The notes beneath the pieces were generated by a model, which worked only from the letters and a program-made list of their open reading frames with translations, ran no database searches and was not told the origin of the DNA. This document shows, piece after piece, positions 25,314 to 35,116 of a DNA stretch of 64,000 nt. Every line of letters starts with the position of its first letter. Position 1 is the first letter of the stretch. The position numbers were made by a program, and so were the translations under genes. The DNA comes from Bacteroidaceae bacterium (GTDB taxonomy: Bacteria > Bacteroidota > Bacteroidia > Bacteroidales > Bacteroidaceae): assembly GCA_017429525.1 (NCBI GenBank), contig JAFROT010000035.1:1-64000 (forward strand). The letters are read 5' to 3'.

Positions 25314-26141
25314 TCAAAACGTGACAGGATTGCCAAATTCATCGGTGAGCGGCTCGTCGTGCGAGGCGTTGTACTCGTTGAGGGCACGCTGCATGAGCTG
25401 TTGGAGGTGTACGGCATAGACGGCAGAGACGATGTTTGTCTCCTCGTCGTAGGCAGTCTGCGTGTTGTAGTTGATCTCAAAGTCGACGAGGCCGAGGTGC
25501 TCGATCATGAATTGGTATTTCACGCGGCTGTAGGTGCCGAAGTAGCGCGAGAGGGGTATGCGCGGGAAGTTGGCGGCGTCCCAGTTGTCGGGCTTGGCCA
25601 GGTAGTTCTTCAGCACGACGGTGAACTGCTGGTGGTTCTCGGTGCCGAGTTCAAAGGCTTCGTCGGGCACCACGCGGAAGTTGATGCGTCCGTCGCGAGT
25701 GGTGAAGAGGTCGGCCGACGAGAGTTTCTGGCTGTTGAAGTAGACCTGATAGGTGCCTCCAATCTGCCCGGCAGGGATGACGTAGTTCTCGGTGCGGATG
25801 GTGTTGACCATGAGGGCGGAGTCGCCGCCGAAGGGCTGGAGGTGGAACGTGCGGTCGTGGTCGGCCGGCATGCCACTTATCTGCGCGTAGAAGGTGACGG
25901 CACCCTCTTCGTAGGCGTAGGAGTAGTTGTAGGTCGTTGTCTCGAAGACGGCACCGGCAGCGTTGCCCACCCAGATGTTGAGGCTGGTATGGCTGGTGTC
26001 GTAGGTCGAGACTTCCTCCTTCGAGCAGCTTGACAGACTGACGATAGTGAAGAGTGAAAGCGTGAAGAGTGAAAAATATGATTTACTTTTCACATTGGCC
26101 TTCTTCTTTACATTGTTTCCTTGCTTATCTAGTAGTTTCAT
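25314..26141 (-). CDS. DUF4843 surface lipoprotein
   Basis: A 275-residue lipoprotein with lipobox SLSSC (about residue 39). The body (TSLNIWVGNAAGA..., then FRVVPDEAFELGTENHQQFTVVLKNYLAKPDNW) fits the DUF4843 family found between SusD and PKD-like genes in Bacteroidetes. ATG at 26141 is chosen; an in-frame ATG 24 bases upstream is possible. The hydrophobic stretch FSLFTLSLFTIV in the signal peptide is written by a simple repeat of TTCACTCT type, as in the TPR gene at 4899. Role: accessory ligand binding, inferred from context. Confidence 0.75.
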   Translation of the reverse strand: MKLLDKQGNNVKKKANVKSKSYFSLFTLSLFTIVSLSSCSKEEVSTYDTSHTSLNIWVGNAAGAVFETTTYNYSYAYEEGAVTFYAQISGMPADHDRTFHLQPFGGDSALMVNTIRTENYVIPAGQIGGTYQVYFNSQKLSSADLFTTRDGRINFRVVPDEAFELGTENHQQFTVVLKNYLAKPDNWDAANFPRIPLSRYFGTYSRVKYQFMIEHLGLVDFEINYNTQTAYDEETNIVSAVYAVHLQQLMQRALNEYNASHDEPLTDEFGNPVTF

Positions 26142-26220
26142 AATGTCTTCGTTTTTTTTAGGCACCCTTCTGACTCACCCGAGGGGAGGGTAGGGCTACA
26201 GATTCTTCATTCCTCATTCC

Positions 26221-27699
26221 TCACTTGTTCGCCTCCCTCTGTGCGGCCTCGGTCTCGGTGATGGGGAGCGGGAAGGTGTAGACCTTCTCGGCTACGGCAT
26301 CGACGTCGGAGTAGAGGATGGTCTGGCGGTTCAGACGCTTGTAGAGGAAGAAAAGCTGCCCTTCGCCCAGGAACTCGCGTCGGTACTCGCGGATGAGCTC
26401 CAGGTCGAAGTCGTTGGGCAGTTCGGTCATCGGGGGCAGGTTGCGGGCGATGCGCAGCTGGTTGAGGGCAGCGCGTGCCCCGTCAGTATTGCCTTGTCGG
26501 TAAAGCACCTCGGCCTTGATGAGCACCATCTCTGCGATGCGGATGAGGGGCATCTTGTAGTTGAAGTAGGTTTCCGTTCCGGCAGGTGCATCGTATTTCA
26601 TCGAGTAGCGGTTGTTGGCATGCGTGGCCGATCCCGATTTGAAGAGGAACGTGTAGCGGTAGTCCTGGGTGGCATTGTCGTAGTAGTCGAGCAGGCGGTC
26701 GCGCGTCACGGCAAAGCTATACTGCGAACCATCGTCGAAGTAGCGGTCGGACACGTCGGCCTGCATCGTCAGGTTGTTGAGGGCGAACAGGTGTTCTGTG
26801 GCCATCGTGCGATCGTAGCCAGCCTGAAGGTTGGCCACGGTAGCCCATGGGAACTGATCGGAGTTGAGCACGACCTCAGCCGCTTCGAGAGCATGTGCAT
26901 AGTCGCCCTTCCACATGTGAAGGCGTGCTTCGAGAGCCTTCACGGCGTAGTAGTTGAGGTGCAGCTGGCGGTTGAGTAGGTAACCGTTGTCCACGCTCTC
27001 TGTGATCTCACGTCCCGTGACAATCGGGTCTGCTTTCTGCAGCAGTACCTCGGCCGACTGGAGGTCGGAGAGCACTGCATTCGCTACCTCGCGGACGGTC
27101 AGTTGTGGGAATACGCGGTAGCTCAGCGCGGTAGAGTAGGGGATTGCAGGCTGGTCGGGGTTCACGGCAAAACTGACGCCGAAGCAGCGCAGGAGGTCGA
27201 AATGCAGGAACGCACGCAGCGCCAAAGCCTCACCCTTGATGACATCGTGGTTGTCGGCCGAGAACAGGCTTGGGTTATCGTCGATGTGAGCCAGCAGGTT
27301 GTTGGCGTTGGCAATGCCGCTGTAGTTGTTGGCCCAGATGGCACGGATATAGTTGGTTGGGAAGGCGGCGTCGTAGTCGAAGGCGGCAGCGTCGTCGTAC
27401 TGGCTGGCATAGTAGAAGTCCCATTCGTGGCCGAGCACGCCGATGAAGCCGTAGGTCGCCTCCTTGGCGTAGGTTCCGCTATTGACCATCGACGAGTAGA
27501 CGCCTGCCAGCGCCTCCTTGAAACCGCTTTCGCTCTCGAAGAGCTCGGTGTCCTCTACCTGCGACCGAGGTTGCACGTCGAGCCAGTCGTTGCAACTGGT
27601 GGCAGACAAAGGCAGGGCGAGGGTAATGAGAACGTAGTAGGCTGCAGATGCCGTATTACGGCAACATACGCGAACCTTATTATATAGCGTAGTGACCAT
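26221..27699 (-). CDS. SusD/RagB-family nutrient-binding lipoprotein
   Basis: A 492-residue surface lipoprotein with lipobox SATSC, then NDWLDVQPRSQVEDTELFES, the standard SusD N-terminus. The helical TPR-like scaffold includes GEALALRAFLHFDLLRCFG; the C-terminal domain includes RIAEMVLIKAEVLYRQGN and EFLGEGQLFFLYKRL. SusD proteins cap the SusC channel and deliver ligand. The 492-residue length is typical. It lies directly downstream of the SusC gene, separated only by a simple-repeat tract. Confidence 0.9.
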   Translation of the reverse strand: MVTTLYNKVRVCCRNTASAAYYVLITLALPLSATSCNDWLDVQPRSQVEDTELFESESGFKEALAGVYSSMVNSGTYAKEATYGFIGVLGHEWDFYYASQYDDAAAFDYDAAFPTNYIRAIWANNYSGIANANNLLAHIDDNPSLFSADNHDVIKGEALALRAFLHFDLLRCFGVSFAVNPDQPAIPYSTALSYRVFPQLTVREVANAVLSDLQSAEVLLQKADPIVTGREITESVDNGYLLNRQLHLNYYAVKALEARLHMWKGDYAHALEAAEVVLNSDQFPWATVANLQAGYDRTMATEHLFALNNLTMQADVSDRYFDDGSQYSFAVTRDRLLDYYDNATQDYRYTFLFKSGSATHANNRYSMKYDAPAGTETYFNYKMPLIRIAEMVLIKAEVLYRQGNTDGARAALNQLRIARNLPPMTELPNDFDLELIREYRREFLGEGQLFFLYKRLNRQTILYSDVDAVAEKVYTFPLPITETEAAQREANK

Positions 27700-27710
27700 T
27701 ATCTCTTATA

Positions 27711-27797
27711 ATTGTGAATTGTGAATTATGAATTGTGAATTATGAATTGTGAATTATGAATTGTGAACTGTGAATTATGAATTCTAAATTGTGAATT
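27711..27797. repeat. GTGAATTATGAATT simple repeats between susC- and susD-like genes
   Basis: About six imperfect 14-15-bp units fill the whole gap between the SusC stop and the SusD start. They may adjust relative expression through message structure or be neutral. Confidence 0.75.
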
Positions 27798-27799
27798 AA

Positions 27800-30700
27800 T
27801 CAGAACGTCGCCGTCACCGCCAGCGAGAAGGTGCGGGCGTAGGGGTAGTTGAGACCGCGCTCGGCACGGATGGTAGAGAGGTGGAAGACGTCGTTCATGT
27901 AGGCTGTCACGCGCAGGCGTTCGAGTTTAATGTGCTGCAGCCAGCTGCAGTATTTGAAGTCGTAGTAAGCCGAGAGCGTGGTCAGGTCGAGCATGTTGTT
28001 GCGCTGGATGAAGCGCGTGGAGGCATACGTCGTGGTGGGCGTGGCCGAGATGTGCTTGTAGAGCGCCACGTCGCCCGGCTGGCTCCACGTGTCGGAGAAC
28101 ACGCGGCGGTCTACGTTGCCGGCGATGTTGACGTTCTCGACGCGGTCCACGAGCGTCTGGTTGTAGAAGTCGCCGCCCATCTGATAGCTCAGCAGCAGGC
28201 TCAGACCGATACCCTTGACCTCGCCGTTGAAGCCTAAAGTGCCGTGCACCTTCGGGTTGGAGTCGCCGCCGATGATGTAGTCGTCGGTGGTGTAGTCGTA
28301 GGTCGTCGTGCCATCCTTCTTGACGAACATTTCGCGGCCTGTGGCAGGATCAATGCCTAACGACTTCACCGCCCAGATGACGCTCATCGACTGCCCTTCC
28401 TCGTAGCGGATGATGGGCGAGGTGGTGTTCTCGGCGTCCTGTTCGCGGTTGAAGGTCGAGAGGGCGTCGCTGATTTTCGTCACCTTGTTGACGTTGTGAG
28501 CGATGCTACCTGTGAGGCTCATGTACGACTGTCCGCTTTGGTAGAAGCGCCAGTTGGCGGTGGCCTCAATGCCTCGGTTCTGCACGTTGCCGAGGTTCTC
28601 CATGTAGGAGGTGAAGCCCGTCGACGTGGGGATAGACATGGCGATGAGGGCGTCGCGCGTGCGGCTGTCGTAGTAGTCGAAGCGCAGGTTCAAGCGTTTC
28701 CACAGCCCGAGGTCGAGTCCCACGGTGAAGTCGCCCGTCTGTTGCCATTTCAGGTTCGGATTAGGCATTCCCATGAGGTAGGCGCCCGAGATATTGTCGT
28801 AGATGATATTGTCGTAGAACTTATAGGTGGCCTTGGCCTGATAGGGCGAGAAGTTCTGGTTGCCGGTGAGACCGTAGGTGACGCGGAACTTGCAGAGGTT
28901 CAGCCACGTGGCGTCGCGCATGAAGTGTTCCTTGTGGAGGTTCCAACCCACACCTGCACTCCAGAACGTACCCCAGCGGTTGTCCGAACCGAAAACCGAC
29001 GAGCCGTTGAAGCGCAGGCTCACGTCGAAGAGGTAGCGCTCGTCGTAGCTGTAGTTGGCGGCGCCTGTGATGCCGAGCGAACGTGTGCGGCTCTCGGCGC
29101 CAGAGGGCTTGCCGCCCTCGGCATACTGCTTGGCGAAGGTGATGTAGTCGACGTGGTTGTTGAGGAATCCCCAAGCCGTCATGCCCTCGCTGTTGCTGCT
29201 GGCCGTCTGCATCGAGTAGGCGGCGTTGGCCAGCAACAGGTGCTTGTCCCACGTGTGGGAGTAGTTGCCCGTGAGGTCCACGCTGAGGCTGTTGGTCTCG
29301 CCGTTGGTGATGGCGTAGCTGCCGCGCTGGAAGTAGCGGTCGCCTGTCCAGTCGTTGAAGCGTGTGTGGTCGCCCGGATAGAAATCTTCGCGTTTGTTGT
29401 TCTGGTGGGTATAGCCCAGGCGAGCCGTGAGGCGCAGGTCGTCGATGGGGCGGTATTCGAGGTAGAAGTTCTCGACCACCTCAGTGTACTTCGAGAAGTT
29501 CTTGGTGCCAAGCGTGGCGTTGTAGAGCGGGTTGTAGTAGGTCGTGGTGCTGCCGTTGGCGCCAGGCGAAGTGTAGGTGCCCAACACCTTCTGCACGTTG
29601 CCGAAGGCATCCGTCGAGGTGAAATAAGGATTCACGGTGACGTAATCGGAGAAGCTCCCGTAGGGGCTGTCGTCGGCGTTGTTTCCGGTGACCGAGAGCG
29701 AGTTGCGGAACATCCATTGCTTGTAGCGGTAGCTCAGGTTGATGTTGCCTTGCAGCGTCTTGCGCCCCGACTCCTTCATCACGCCGGCCACATTGTTGTA
29801 CATCAGGTTGGCGGCATAGCGCATCTCCTCGGTGCCTCCTTCGACGTAAGCCGTATGCTTGTTGCCCACGCCCGACCGCAAGGGTTGCGACAGCCAGTAG
29901 GTGTCGACGCCGCGAGCGATGTTGGCCGCGATGGCATTGTATTGCTCGTCGAGCAGTGCCTGATAGTAGGGCGAGGCTGAAGTGTAGCGCCCTGCGTTCT
30001 GCTCTACGCGCAGTTTTTCCTCGGCGTTGCAGAGGTCGTAGGTCGTCAGGTCGGGCAGTTCCATGTTGACATCGCCGGTGTAGGTGATGCGCAGGCGGCC
30101 TGCCTCGGGCAAGATGGTCTCTACGACGATGACGCCGTTGCTGGCCTTGGAGCCGTAGATGGCCTTGGCTGCGCCGTCCTTGAGGATGGTGACGCTCTTG
30201 ATGCGGTTCATGTCGAGGTCGAAGATCTGCTGCTGAGTGGCCTCGAAACCGTCGAGGATGAAGAGCGGCGCGTTGGGGTTGCCGCTGTATTCGCCCTGCA
30301 GTCCGCCGAACGAAGCCTTACCGCGGATGGTGATGTCCGCCATATAGTTGGGGTTGGAGCCGTTGATGTTGTTCATGTCGACGACGAACGACGGGTCGAG
30401 CGACTGGATGATCTTCAGTACGTTGGAGTTGCCTACGAGCTTCAGGTCCTCCTGCGAGTAGCTGACGGCCGAGCCGGTGAAGGTCGACGATTTATAGTCG
30501 AACAGACCCGTGACGACCACCTCTTCCATGTCGCCGCTCTCTTGCAGCACGATGATTTCCTTCGTGTAGTTGCGCTTGCCGTCGTATTTCTTCGACGTCG
30601 GTTTCATGCCGGCATAGGAGAAGTCCAGCGTCACCGCCTGTCCGCGCGGCACGCCGATGACGAAGTTGCCGTCGGCGTCGGCCACGGCTCCTGCCTTCGT

Positions 30701-30952
30701 CTCGCGGACGCGCACGCTGGCGCCAGGAAGTGTCTCGCCGTGGTTGTCCTTGACGACGCCCTGGATGAGCAGTTCGCCGGCGGGCATCTGGCCTTGCGGC
30801 CGTTGCGGCGTCACGCTCTGCATCGGCACCGACGTGGGTTGGGTTGTCTTCGTGTCCGTGGTCTTGTCGTTCTGCGCCATCGCAGCACCCTGCGCCAACA
30901 GCAGCATGGCCGTCAGCGCACCGCGGACAATCGTCAATGGGGTATGTTTCAT
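27800..30952 (-). CDS. SusC/RagA-family TonB-dependent outer-membrane transporter
   Basis: A 1,050-residue outer-membrane barrel. Start MKHTPLTIVRG at 30952 gives a signal peptide (cut near AMA-QN); an ATG 36 bases upstream is less likely. A carboxypeptidase-regulatory-like domain (about 60-135; GVVKDNHGETLPGASVRV) is followed by the TonB box region MEEVVVTG, the plug domain (about 150-290; LFILDGFEATQQQIFDLD, SKASNGVIVV) and the beta-barrel ending in YARTFSLAVTATF with a terminal Phe. It pairs with the SusD gene. The imported ligand is unknown; DUF4843, PKD-like and thioredoxin partners rather than starch-type enzymes suggest something other than plain starch. Confidence 0.92.
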   Translation of the reverse strand: MKHTPLTIVRGALTAMLLLAQGAAMAQNDKTTDTKTTQPTSVPMQSVTPQRPQGQMPAGELLIQGVVKDNHGETLPGASVRVRETKAGAVADADGNFVIGVPRGQAVTLDFSYAGMKPTSKKYDGKRNYTKEIIVLQESGDMEEVVVTGLFDYKSSTFTGSAVSYSQEDLKLVGNSNVLKIIQSLDPSFVVDMNNINGSNPNYMADITIRGKASFGGLQGEYSGNPNAPLFILDGFEATQQQIFDLDMNRIKSVTILKDGAAKAIYGSKASNGVIVVETILPEAGRLRITYTGDVNMELPDLTTYDLCNAEEKLRVEQNAGRYTSASPYYQALLDEQYNAIAANIARGVDTYWLSQPLRSGVGNKHTAYVEGGTEEMRYAANLMYNNVAGVMKESGRKTLQGNINLSYRYKQWMFRNSLSVTGNNADDSPYGSFSDYVTVNPYFTSTDAFGNVQKVLGTYTSPGANGSTTTYYNPLYNATLGTKNFSKYTEVVENFYLEYRPIDDLRLTARLGYTHQNNKREDFYPGDHTRFNDWTGDRYFQRGSYAITNGETNSLSVDLTGNYSHTWDKHLLLANAAYSMQTASSNSEGMTAWGFLNNHVDYITFAKQYAEGGKPSGAESRTRSLGITGAANYSYDERYLFDVSLRFNGSSVFGSDNRWGTFWSAGVGWNLHKEHFMRDATWLNLCKFRVTYGLTGNQNFSPYQAKATYKFYDNIIYDNISGAYLMGMPNPNLKWQQTGDFTVGLDLGLWKRLNLRFDYYDSRTRDALIAMSIPTSTGFTSYMENLGNVQNRGIEATANWRFYQSGQSYMSLTGSIAHNVNKVTKISDALSTFNREQDAENTTSPIIRYEEGQSMSVIWAVKSLGIDPATGREMFVKKDGTTTYDYTTDDYIIGGDSNPKVHGTLGFNGEVKGIGLSLLLSYQMGGDFYNQTLVDRVENVNIAGNVDRRVFSDTWSQPGDVALYKHISATPTTTYASTRFIQRNNMLDLTTLSAYYDFKYCSWLQHIKLERLRVTAYMNDVFHLSTIRAERGLNYPYARTFSLAVTATF

Positions 30953-30985
30953 GAACTTTTGTCGTTTGTCGTTGTTTTCTGTGCG

Positions 30986-31016
30986 CAAAGATACACGTTT
31001 TTTTTACGAATCACAA
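30986..31016 (-). promoter_or_regulatory. Promoter of the SusC operon
   Basis: On the minus strand TATCTTTG (30986-30993) with TTG (31014-31016), a 20-nt spacer, about 30 nt before the SusC start. Confidence 0.7.
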
Positions 31017-31163
31017 GGTTTTGGCCACTTTTTATCAATTAAATAATGTACGCGCGTATGACTCCTGCCGTCCAGCCCCTCTTGAAATAGCGAATATGTA
31101 CCTCTTCAGGCGCCCTCTTATCACAGCACTTGCAAAGGATGTTCTGGAAATTGTCGCGTTTTT

Positions 31164-31194
31164 TTGGCGCTTTCGTAACTTATGTTTACCTTTG
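31164..31194 (+). promoter_or_regulatory. Promoter of the metallopeptidase-like/GH97 fusion gene
   Basis: TTG at 31164-31166 and TACCTTTG at 31187-31194, a 20-nt spacer, 36 nt before the ATG at 31231. It is divergent from the SusC promoter. Confidence 0.7.
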
Positions 31195-31230
31195 CATGCG
31201 GAAAAGGTAAACAGACTAACTGACACACGT

Positions 31231-34200
31231 ATGAAACGACTCCTCACACTCTGCTTGGCAGCAATCGCCTTTGCTGCAACTCATGCCATCGACATCCCTG
31301 GCAAACAGATCTTTATCCCGTCGGAACTGCGGACGAATAACTTCGAGAGCGATACCGCTCAATGGAGCTATTCGCGTATGCGTCTGACCCCGAACTTCGC
31401 AATCTTCTGGCAGCGCGGTTTTGGCGCCGACCTCAGCAATCCCCCGCAGCTCGAAGGCCATCCGATGCGCGTCGATCTCGACAATCTGGCTGAGCGGCTG
31501 GAGTCGTTCTACGCTTTCTACCGCGACTCGCTGAAGTTCGTCCACGAGGGTTCCAATGCCGACCGCTACCGCATGATGGTCATGCTCAACTATTCGCTCG
31601 ACGGCACTGCCTACGGGGGCGACTACGACGAGGTGATTGGTGCTTTCTGGGTGGCGCCGAATCGCATCCAGGACCGCCGCCTCAACTGCGTAGCCCACGA
31701 GCTCGGGCATAGCTTCCAGATGCAAGTCCATTGCGACCGCCGTGCGCGTGCCGGCATACTCCCCGACGCTGACCGCCAGCCCTCGGATGCCCAGTCGCAG
31801 TTCATCGACACGCAGGACAGCCAACACGAGGACGTACCCCGTTGGTTCGGAGGCGGTTTCTTCGAGATGACGTCGCAATGGATGCTCTGGCACGTCAACC
31901 CCGATTGGATTAAGGACGAGCTCTTCCACTGGCAAGCCTATCAGCGCCAGCCGCATAAGGCGCTCTTCTCGTGGGAGAACGTCTACCATACGCCCTACGT
32001 GCTCGAATGGTGGAGTCAGCAGCGCGGCCTCGACATCATGGCGCGCATCTATGAGACGGCCGAGAACCCCGAAGACCCTGCCGATGCTTACATGCGCCTG
32101 ACGAGTTTGAACACCGAGCAGTTTAACGATGAGCTCTTCGAGGCTCACCGCCACACCGTCTTCCTCGACTTCCGTCACGCCTATGCCAATACGCGTCCTT
32201 TCGCTGGCAACTGGCCGCAGCTTGACGAGGCCGGTGCTCCCGAGGCTGGCGGTTTCGACGCCCGTCGCATGCCAACGCCTGTTCGTGGCGAGCGCATCAA
32301 TGTCGATTTCGTCGGCCGTCAGACGCTCCCCACCGATGGCTGGCGCTATGGCTTCGTGGCGCAGATGGCTGATGGCACGTGCGTCTACACGCCTGCGCAG
32401 AAAGCGGTTAAGGGCCGCGCTTCATTCACCGCTCCGCGCGACCGCGACGTGCGCGAACTTTATTTCATCGTCATGGGTGCGCCGACGAAGCGTCATGAAG
32501 AGGGCGCGCAGGGTGGACCCCGCCGTGGACGCCAGGGCGCGCAGCAGCCGAACAATGCGCCGCGTACCATCAACGACACCTTCCCCTACGAGATGACCGT
32601 CACGGCCTCCGAGCATTTCACCTCGCCCAACGGACGCCTCACGGCAGAGGTCTCGCTCAATGGCAGCCAGCCTGGCGTGCGCCTGCTGCTCGACGGCCGA
32701 CAGCTTTTCTACGCCGGAGGGGCGCTCTCAACCGACGCCAAGACGGGCACCGATCGCCTGCGTCTGCTCAGCAGCGAGACACGTCACGAGCATATCGACG
32801 CCTTCGCTTACCGTCAGCGCGCGATAGACGTCGCCTATAATGTCCAGACCTATCGCCTCAACGACTGTTTCAACATCGAATACCGGCTCTACGACGAGGG
32901 CTTTGCCTATCGCTTCGTCCAGACCGCCAAGCGGCCGCTCACGATTCGCGACGAGGCCTTCGGCATCACCCCCGAGGGCGATCCCACGACCTACCTCGCC
33001 TATACCACCAATGCGCAGAAGCCGGAGGCTATGGCTTTCCAGAACATCTATACCGTCGACACCCTCTCGCAGCTGCCTGCCCAGTGGGCCTTCATGCCTA
33101 TCACCCTCGACCTGAAAGGCGCTAAGGTCACCCTTACCGAGGCCGACCTCGAAGCCTACCCCGGTATGTTCTTGCAGCCCGCAGGCAATCGCCTCCAAGG
33201 CAAGTTCGGCCACTATCCTCGTCGCATGGACTACTATCGCTATCGTGGCATGTCGCATGTCGCTGAGACCGAGGACTTCATCGCCAAGACCAGCGGACGC
33301 CGCACCTTCCCCTGGCGCGTCTTCGCCGTCACGACCGACGACCGTCAGATGCCTGTCAACAATCTTGTCTACGCCCTCGCCGCGCCTAATCGTATCGGCG
33401 ACACCTCGTGGATTCGCACGGGCAAGAGCGCGTGGGACTGGTGGAACGACTGGGAACTGCGAGGCGTGCCCTTCGAGGCGGGCATCAATCAGGACACCTA
33501 TAAATATTATATCGACTTCGCCCAGCGCTTCGGTCTGCAGTATGTCATCCTCGACGAGGGCTGGTACGACTCATCCAAAGGCGACATCATGAACGCCATT
33601 CCGGGCATCGACGTGCAGGAACTGGTCAACTACGGACGTGCAAAAGGCGTCGATGTCATCCTCTGGACCGTCTTCAACGTCCTCGACGAGCACCTCGAGG
33701 AGGCTTGCAGCAAGTATGCCGCCATGGGCGTGAAGGGTTTCAAGGTCGACTTCCTCGACCGCGACGACCAGACGGCTGTCGAGATGGCCTATCGCATCGC
33801 TGAGGCTGCCGCACGCCATCACCTCATCCTCGACTATCATGGATTCTACAAGCCCACCGGCCTCAATCGCACCTATCCCAATGTCGTCAACTTCGAGAGT
33901 GTCTTTGGCATGGAGGAGGTCAAGTGGAACTCCGACAAGAAGGACATGCCGCAGTACGACGTCACCTTCCCCTTCATCCGAGGCATGGTCGGACCTGTCG
34001 ACTTCACGCCCGGTGCCATGCGCAACGCACAGCTGAAGGACTTCAAGGACATCTACTCACATCCCATGTCGATGGGCACGCGCTGCCATCAGCTGGCCAC
34101 CTACGTTGTCCATGACTCGCCGCTCACCATGCTCGCCGATGCCGCTACGCGCTACGAGGCTGAGCCCGACTACACCCGCTTCCTCGCTTCTATCCCCAAC

Positions 34201-34509
34201 GTGGTCGATGAGACGCGTGTCCTCGCAGCACGCCTCGGCGAGTATATCGTCGTAGCGCGTCGCTCGGGCAACACCTGGTGGATTGGCGGACAGACCAACT
34301 GGCAGGCACGTCAGCTCCAGTTGCCCGATCTCTTCGATGCCCTTGCCCTTGACCCTCAGGCAGAGCACGCCGTCACCCTCTACACCGATGGCCCCAATGC
34401 CGAGCGCCTGGCCGAGGACTATGTCGTCCGCACGTTCAACCTCGACCGCCGTCGTCCCCTCCAGCTTAACCTCGCCTCAGGCGGAGGCTTCGTCATGAAG
34501 GTGGAGTAG
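31231..34509 (+). CDS. Secreted fusion: HELGH metallopeptidase-like module plus GH97 glycosidase
   Basis: A 1,092-residue protein with a signal peptide (cut near THA-ID). Residues about 25-330 form a gluzincin-like module with H-E-L-G-H at 156-160 and a possible third ligand Glu212 in GGGFFEMTSQW; it resembles secreted HELGHSFQ proteins of Bacteroidetes (DUF6055-like, name from memory). A beta domain and a Gly/Arg/Gln-rich linker (about 418-446) lead to a complete GH97 enzyme (about 455-1092). KVDFLDRDDQ (838-847) carries an Asp where retaining GH97 alpha-galactosidases have their nucleophile (likely Asp840), and NFESVFGMEE supplies a candidate acid/base (Glu889). So retaining chemistry is favoured over the SusB-like inverting type. 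The ATG at 31231 lies just downstream of the promoter; longer upstream frames are rejected. It is divergent from the SusC operon and likely of the same system. Confidence 0.85.
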   Translation: MKRLLTLCLAAIAFAATHAIDIPGKQIFIPSELRTNNFESDTAQWSYSRMRLTPNFAIFWQRGFGADLSNPPQLEGHPMRVDLDNLAERLESFYAFYRDSLKFVHEGSNADRYRMMVMLNYSLDGTAYGGDYDEVIGAFWVAPNRIQDRRLNCVAHELGHSFQMQVHCDRRARAGILPDADRQPSDAQSQFIDTQDSQHEDVPRWFGGGFFEMTSQWMLWHVNPDWIKDELFHWQAYQRQPHKALFSWENVYHTPYVLEWWSQQRGLDIMARIYETAENPEDPADAYMRLTSLNTEQFNDELFEAHRHTVFLDFRHAYANTRPFAGNWPQLDEAGAPEAGGFDARRMPTPVRGERINVDFVGRQTLPTDGWRYGFVAQMADGTCVYTPAQKAVKGRASFTAPRDRDVRELYFIVMGAPTKRHEEGAQGGPRRGRQGAQQPNNAPRTINDTFPYEMTVTASEHFTSPNGRLTAEVSLNGSQPGVRLLLDGRQLFYAGGALSTDAKTGTDRLRLLSSETRHEHIDAFAYRQRAIDVAYNVQTYRLNDCFNIEYRLYDEGFAYRFVQTAKRPLTIRDEAFGITPEGDPTTYLAYTTNAQKPEAMAFQNIYTVDTLSQLPAQWAFMPITLDLKGAKVTLTEADLEAYPGMFLQPAGNRLQGKFGHYPRRMDYYRYRGMSHVAETEDFIAKTSGRRTFPWRVFAVTTDDRQMPVNNLVYALAAPNRIGDTSWIRTGKSAWDWWNDWELRGVPFEAGINQDTYKYYIDFAQRFGLQYVILDEGWYDSSKGDIMNAIPGIDVQELVNYGRAKGVDVILWTVFNVLDEHLEEACSKYAAMGVKGFKVDFLDRDDQTAVEMAYRIAEAAARHHLILDYHGFYKPTGLNRTYPNVVNFESVFGMEEVKWNSDKKDMPQYDVTFPFIRGMVGPVDFTPGAMRNAQLKDFKDIYSHPMSMGTRCHQLATYVVHDSPLTMLADAATRYEAEPDYTRFLASIPNVVDETRVLAARLGEYIVVARRSGNTWWIGGQTNWQARQLQLPDLFDALALDPQAEHAVTLYTDGPNAERLAEDYVVRTFNLDRRRPLQLNLASGGGFVMKVE

Positions 34510-34567
34510 GGGGAGCGGTCAGACTCGCCGGAGTCCTGCTGTGAAGTACGACAACCGCGAATAATCA

Positions 34568-34603
34568 GCCTGCCGCAGTATCAATTCTGCGGCGGGCATT
34601 TTT
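34568..34603 (+). terminator. Terminator after the GH97 fusion gene
   Basis: GCCTGCCGCAG pairs with CTGCGGCGGGC (one G-T pair), followed by ATTTTT, 58 nt after the stop. Confidence 0.8.
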
Positions 34604-34804
34604 CGTATCACGCCTTCAACTTTCGAGCGCTCTTAATTTCTTCGCTCGACTTTTGGCCGCTTCTTGACTCTTCAATACTCCCCAGGCAAGCGGAGCTTCC
34701 GAATGTTGAATTTACTGAAATAATTTACTCCGCATTTACTCCGTATTTACTTTCCGCGTCGGAAAAGTTGAGTATTTCATAAATAATAAAAAAGTTGTGC
34801 AAAA

Positions 34805-34912
34805 AAACTACACTTTAGCACTCTTTTCCCGTTAAGAAGTTATTTAGCAACGAATTAGCGTGTCTGAAAACGGTGTAGTTTGGGTGTAGTTGAGGGTGCT
34901 AAAGTGTAGTTT
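34805..34912. repeat. 105-bp repeat with inverted ends, copy 2
   Basis: Ends AAACTACACTTTAGCACTC and GGGTGCTAAAGTGTAGTTT. It matches the reverse complement of 37400-37507 over its whole length (shared internal blocks GTTATTTAGCAACG and AACGGTGTAGTTTGGGTGTA). The two copies therefore flank leader-family gene 3 and the ATPase gene in inverted orientation. Confidence 0.75.
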
Positions 34913-35116
34913 TGCGTGAAAAAGCTGATGAAAAGCGGTATTTTTACTATGAAATGTCGTCAAGTTTGGCAACAGCACTTCCTTCGCAATCACAAAACGA
35001 AAAAGGTCTTTATGTCCCTTCCTACCTATTTGCCTCATAAACCTCTCGCCGTTTAAAAGATGTTAATAATCTAAAATTTCTTATTATTCTTGAGCCCATA
35101 TTCCAAAAAGATTCTG

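Noticed and set aside
28496..29980. Long rightward open frame (494 codons) antisense to the SusC gene
   Set aside because: It is a by-product of GC-rich codon use on the other strand; the SusC protein on the minus strand has clear family motifs and the antisense product has none. Similar antisense frames at 11031-12035, 19523-20530, 24108-25247, 41044-42285, 46630-47889 and 52539-53318 were dropped for the same reason.
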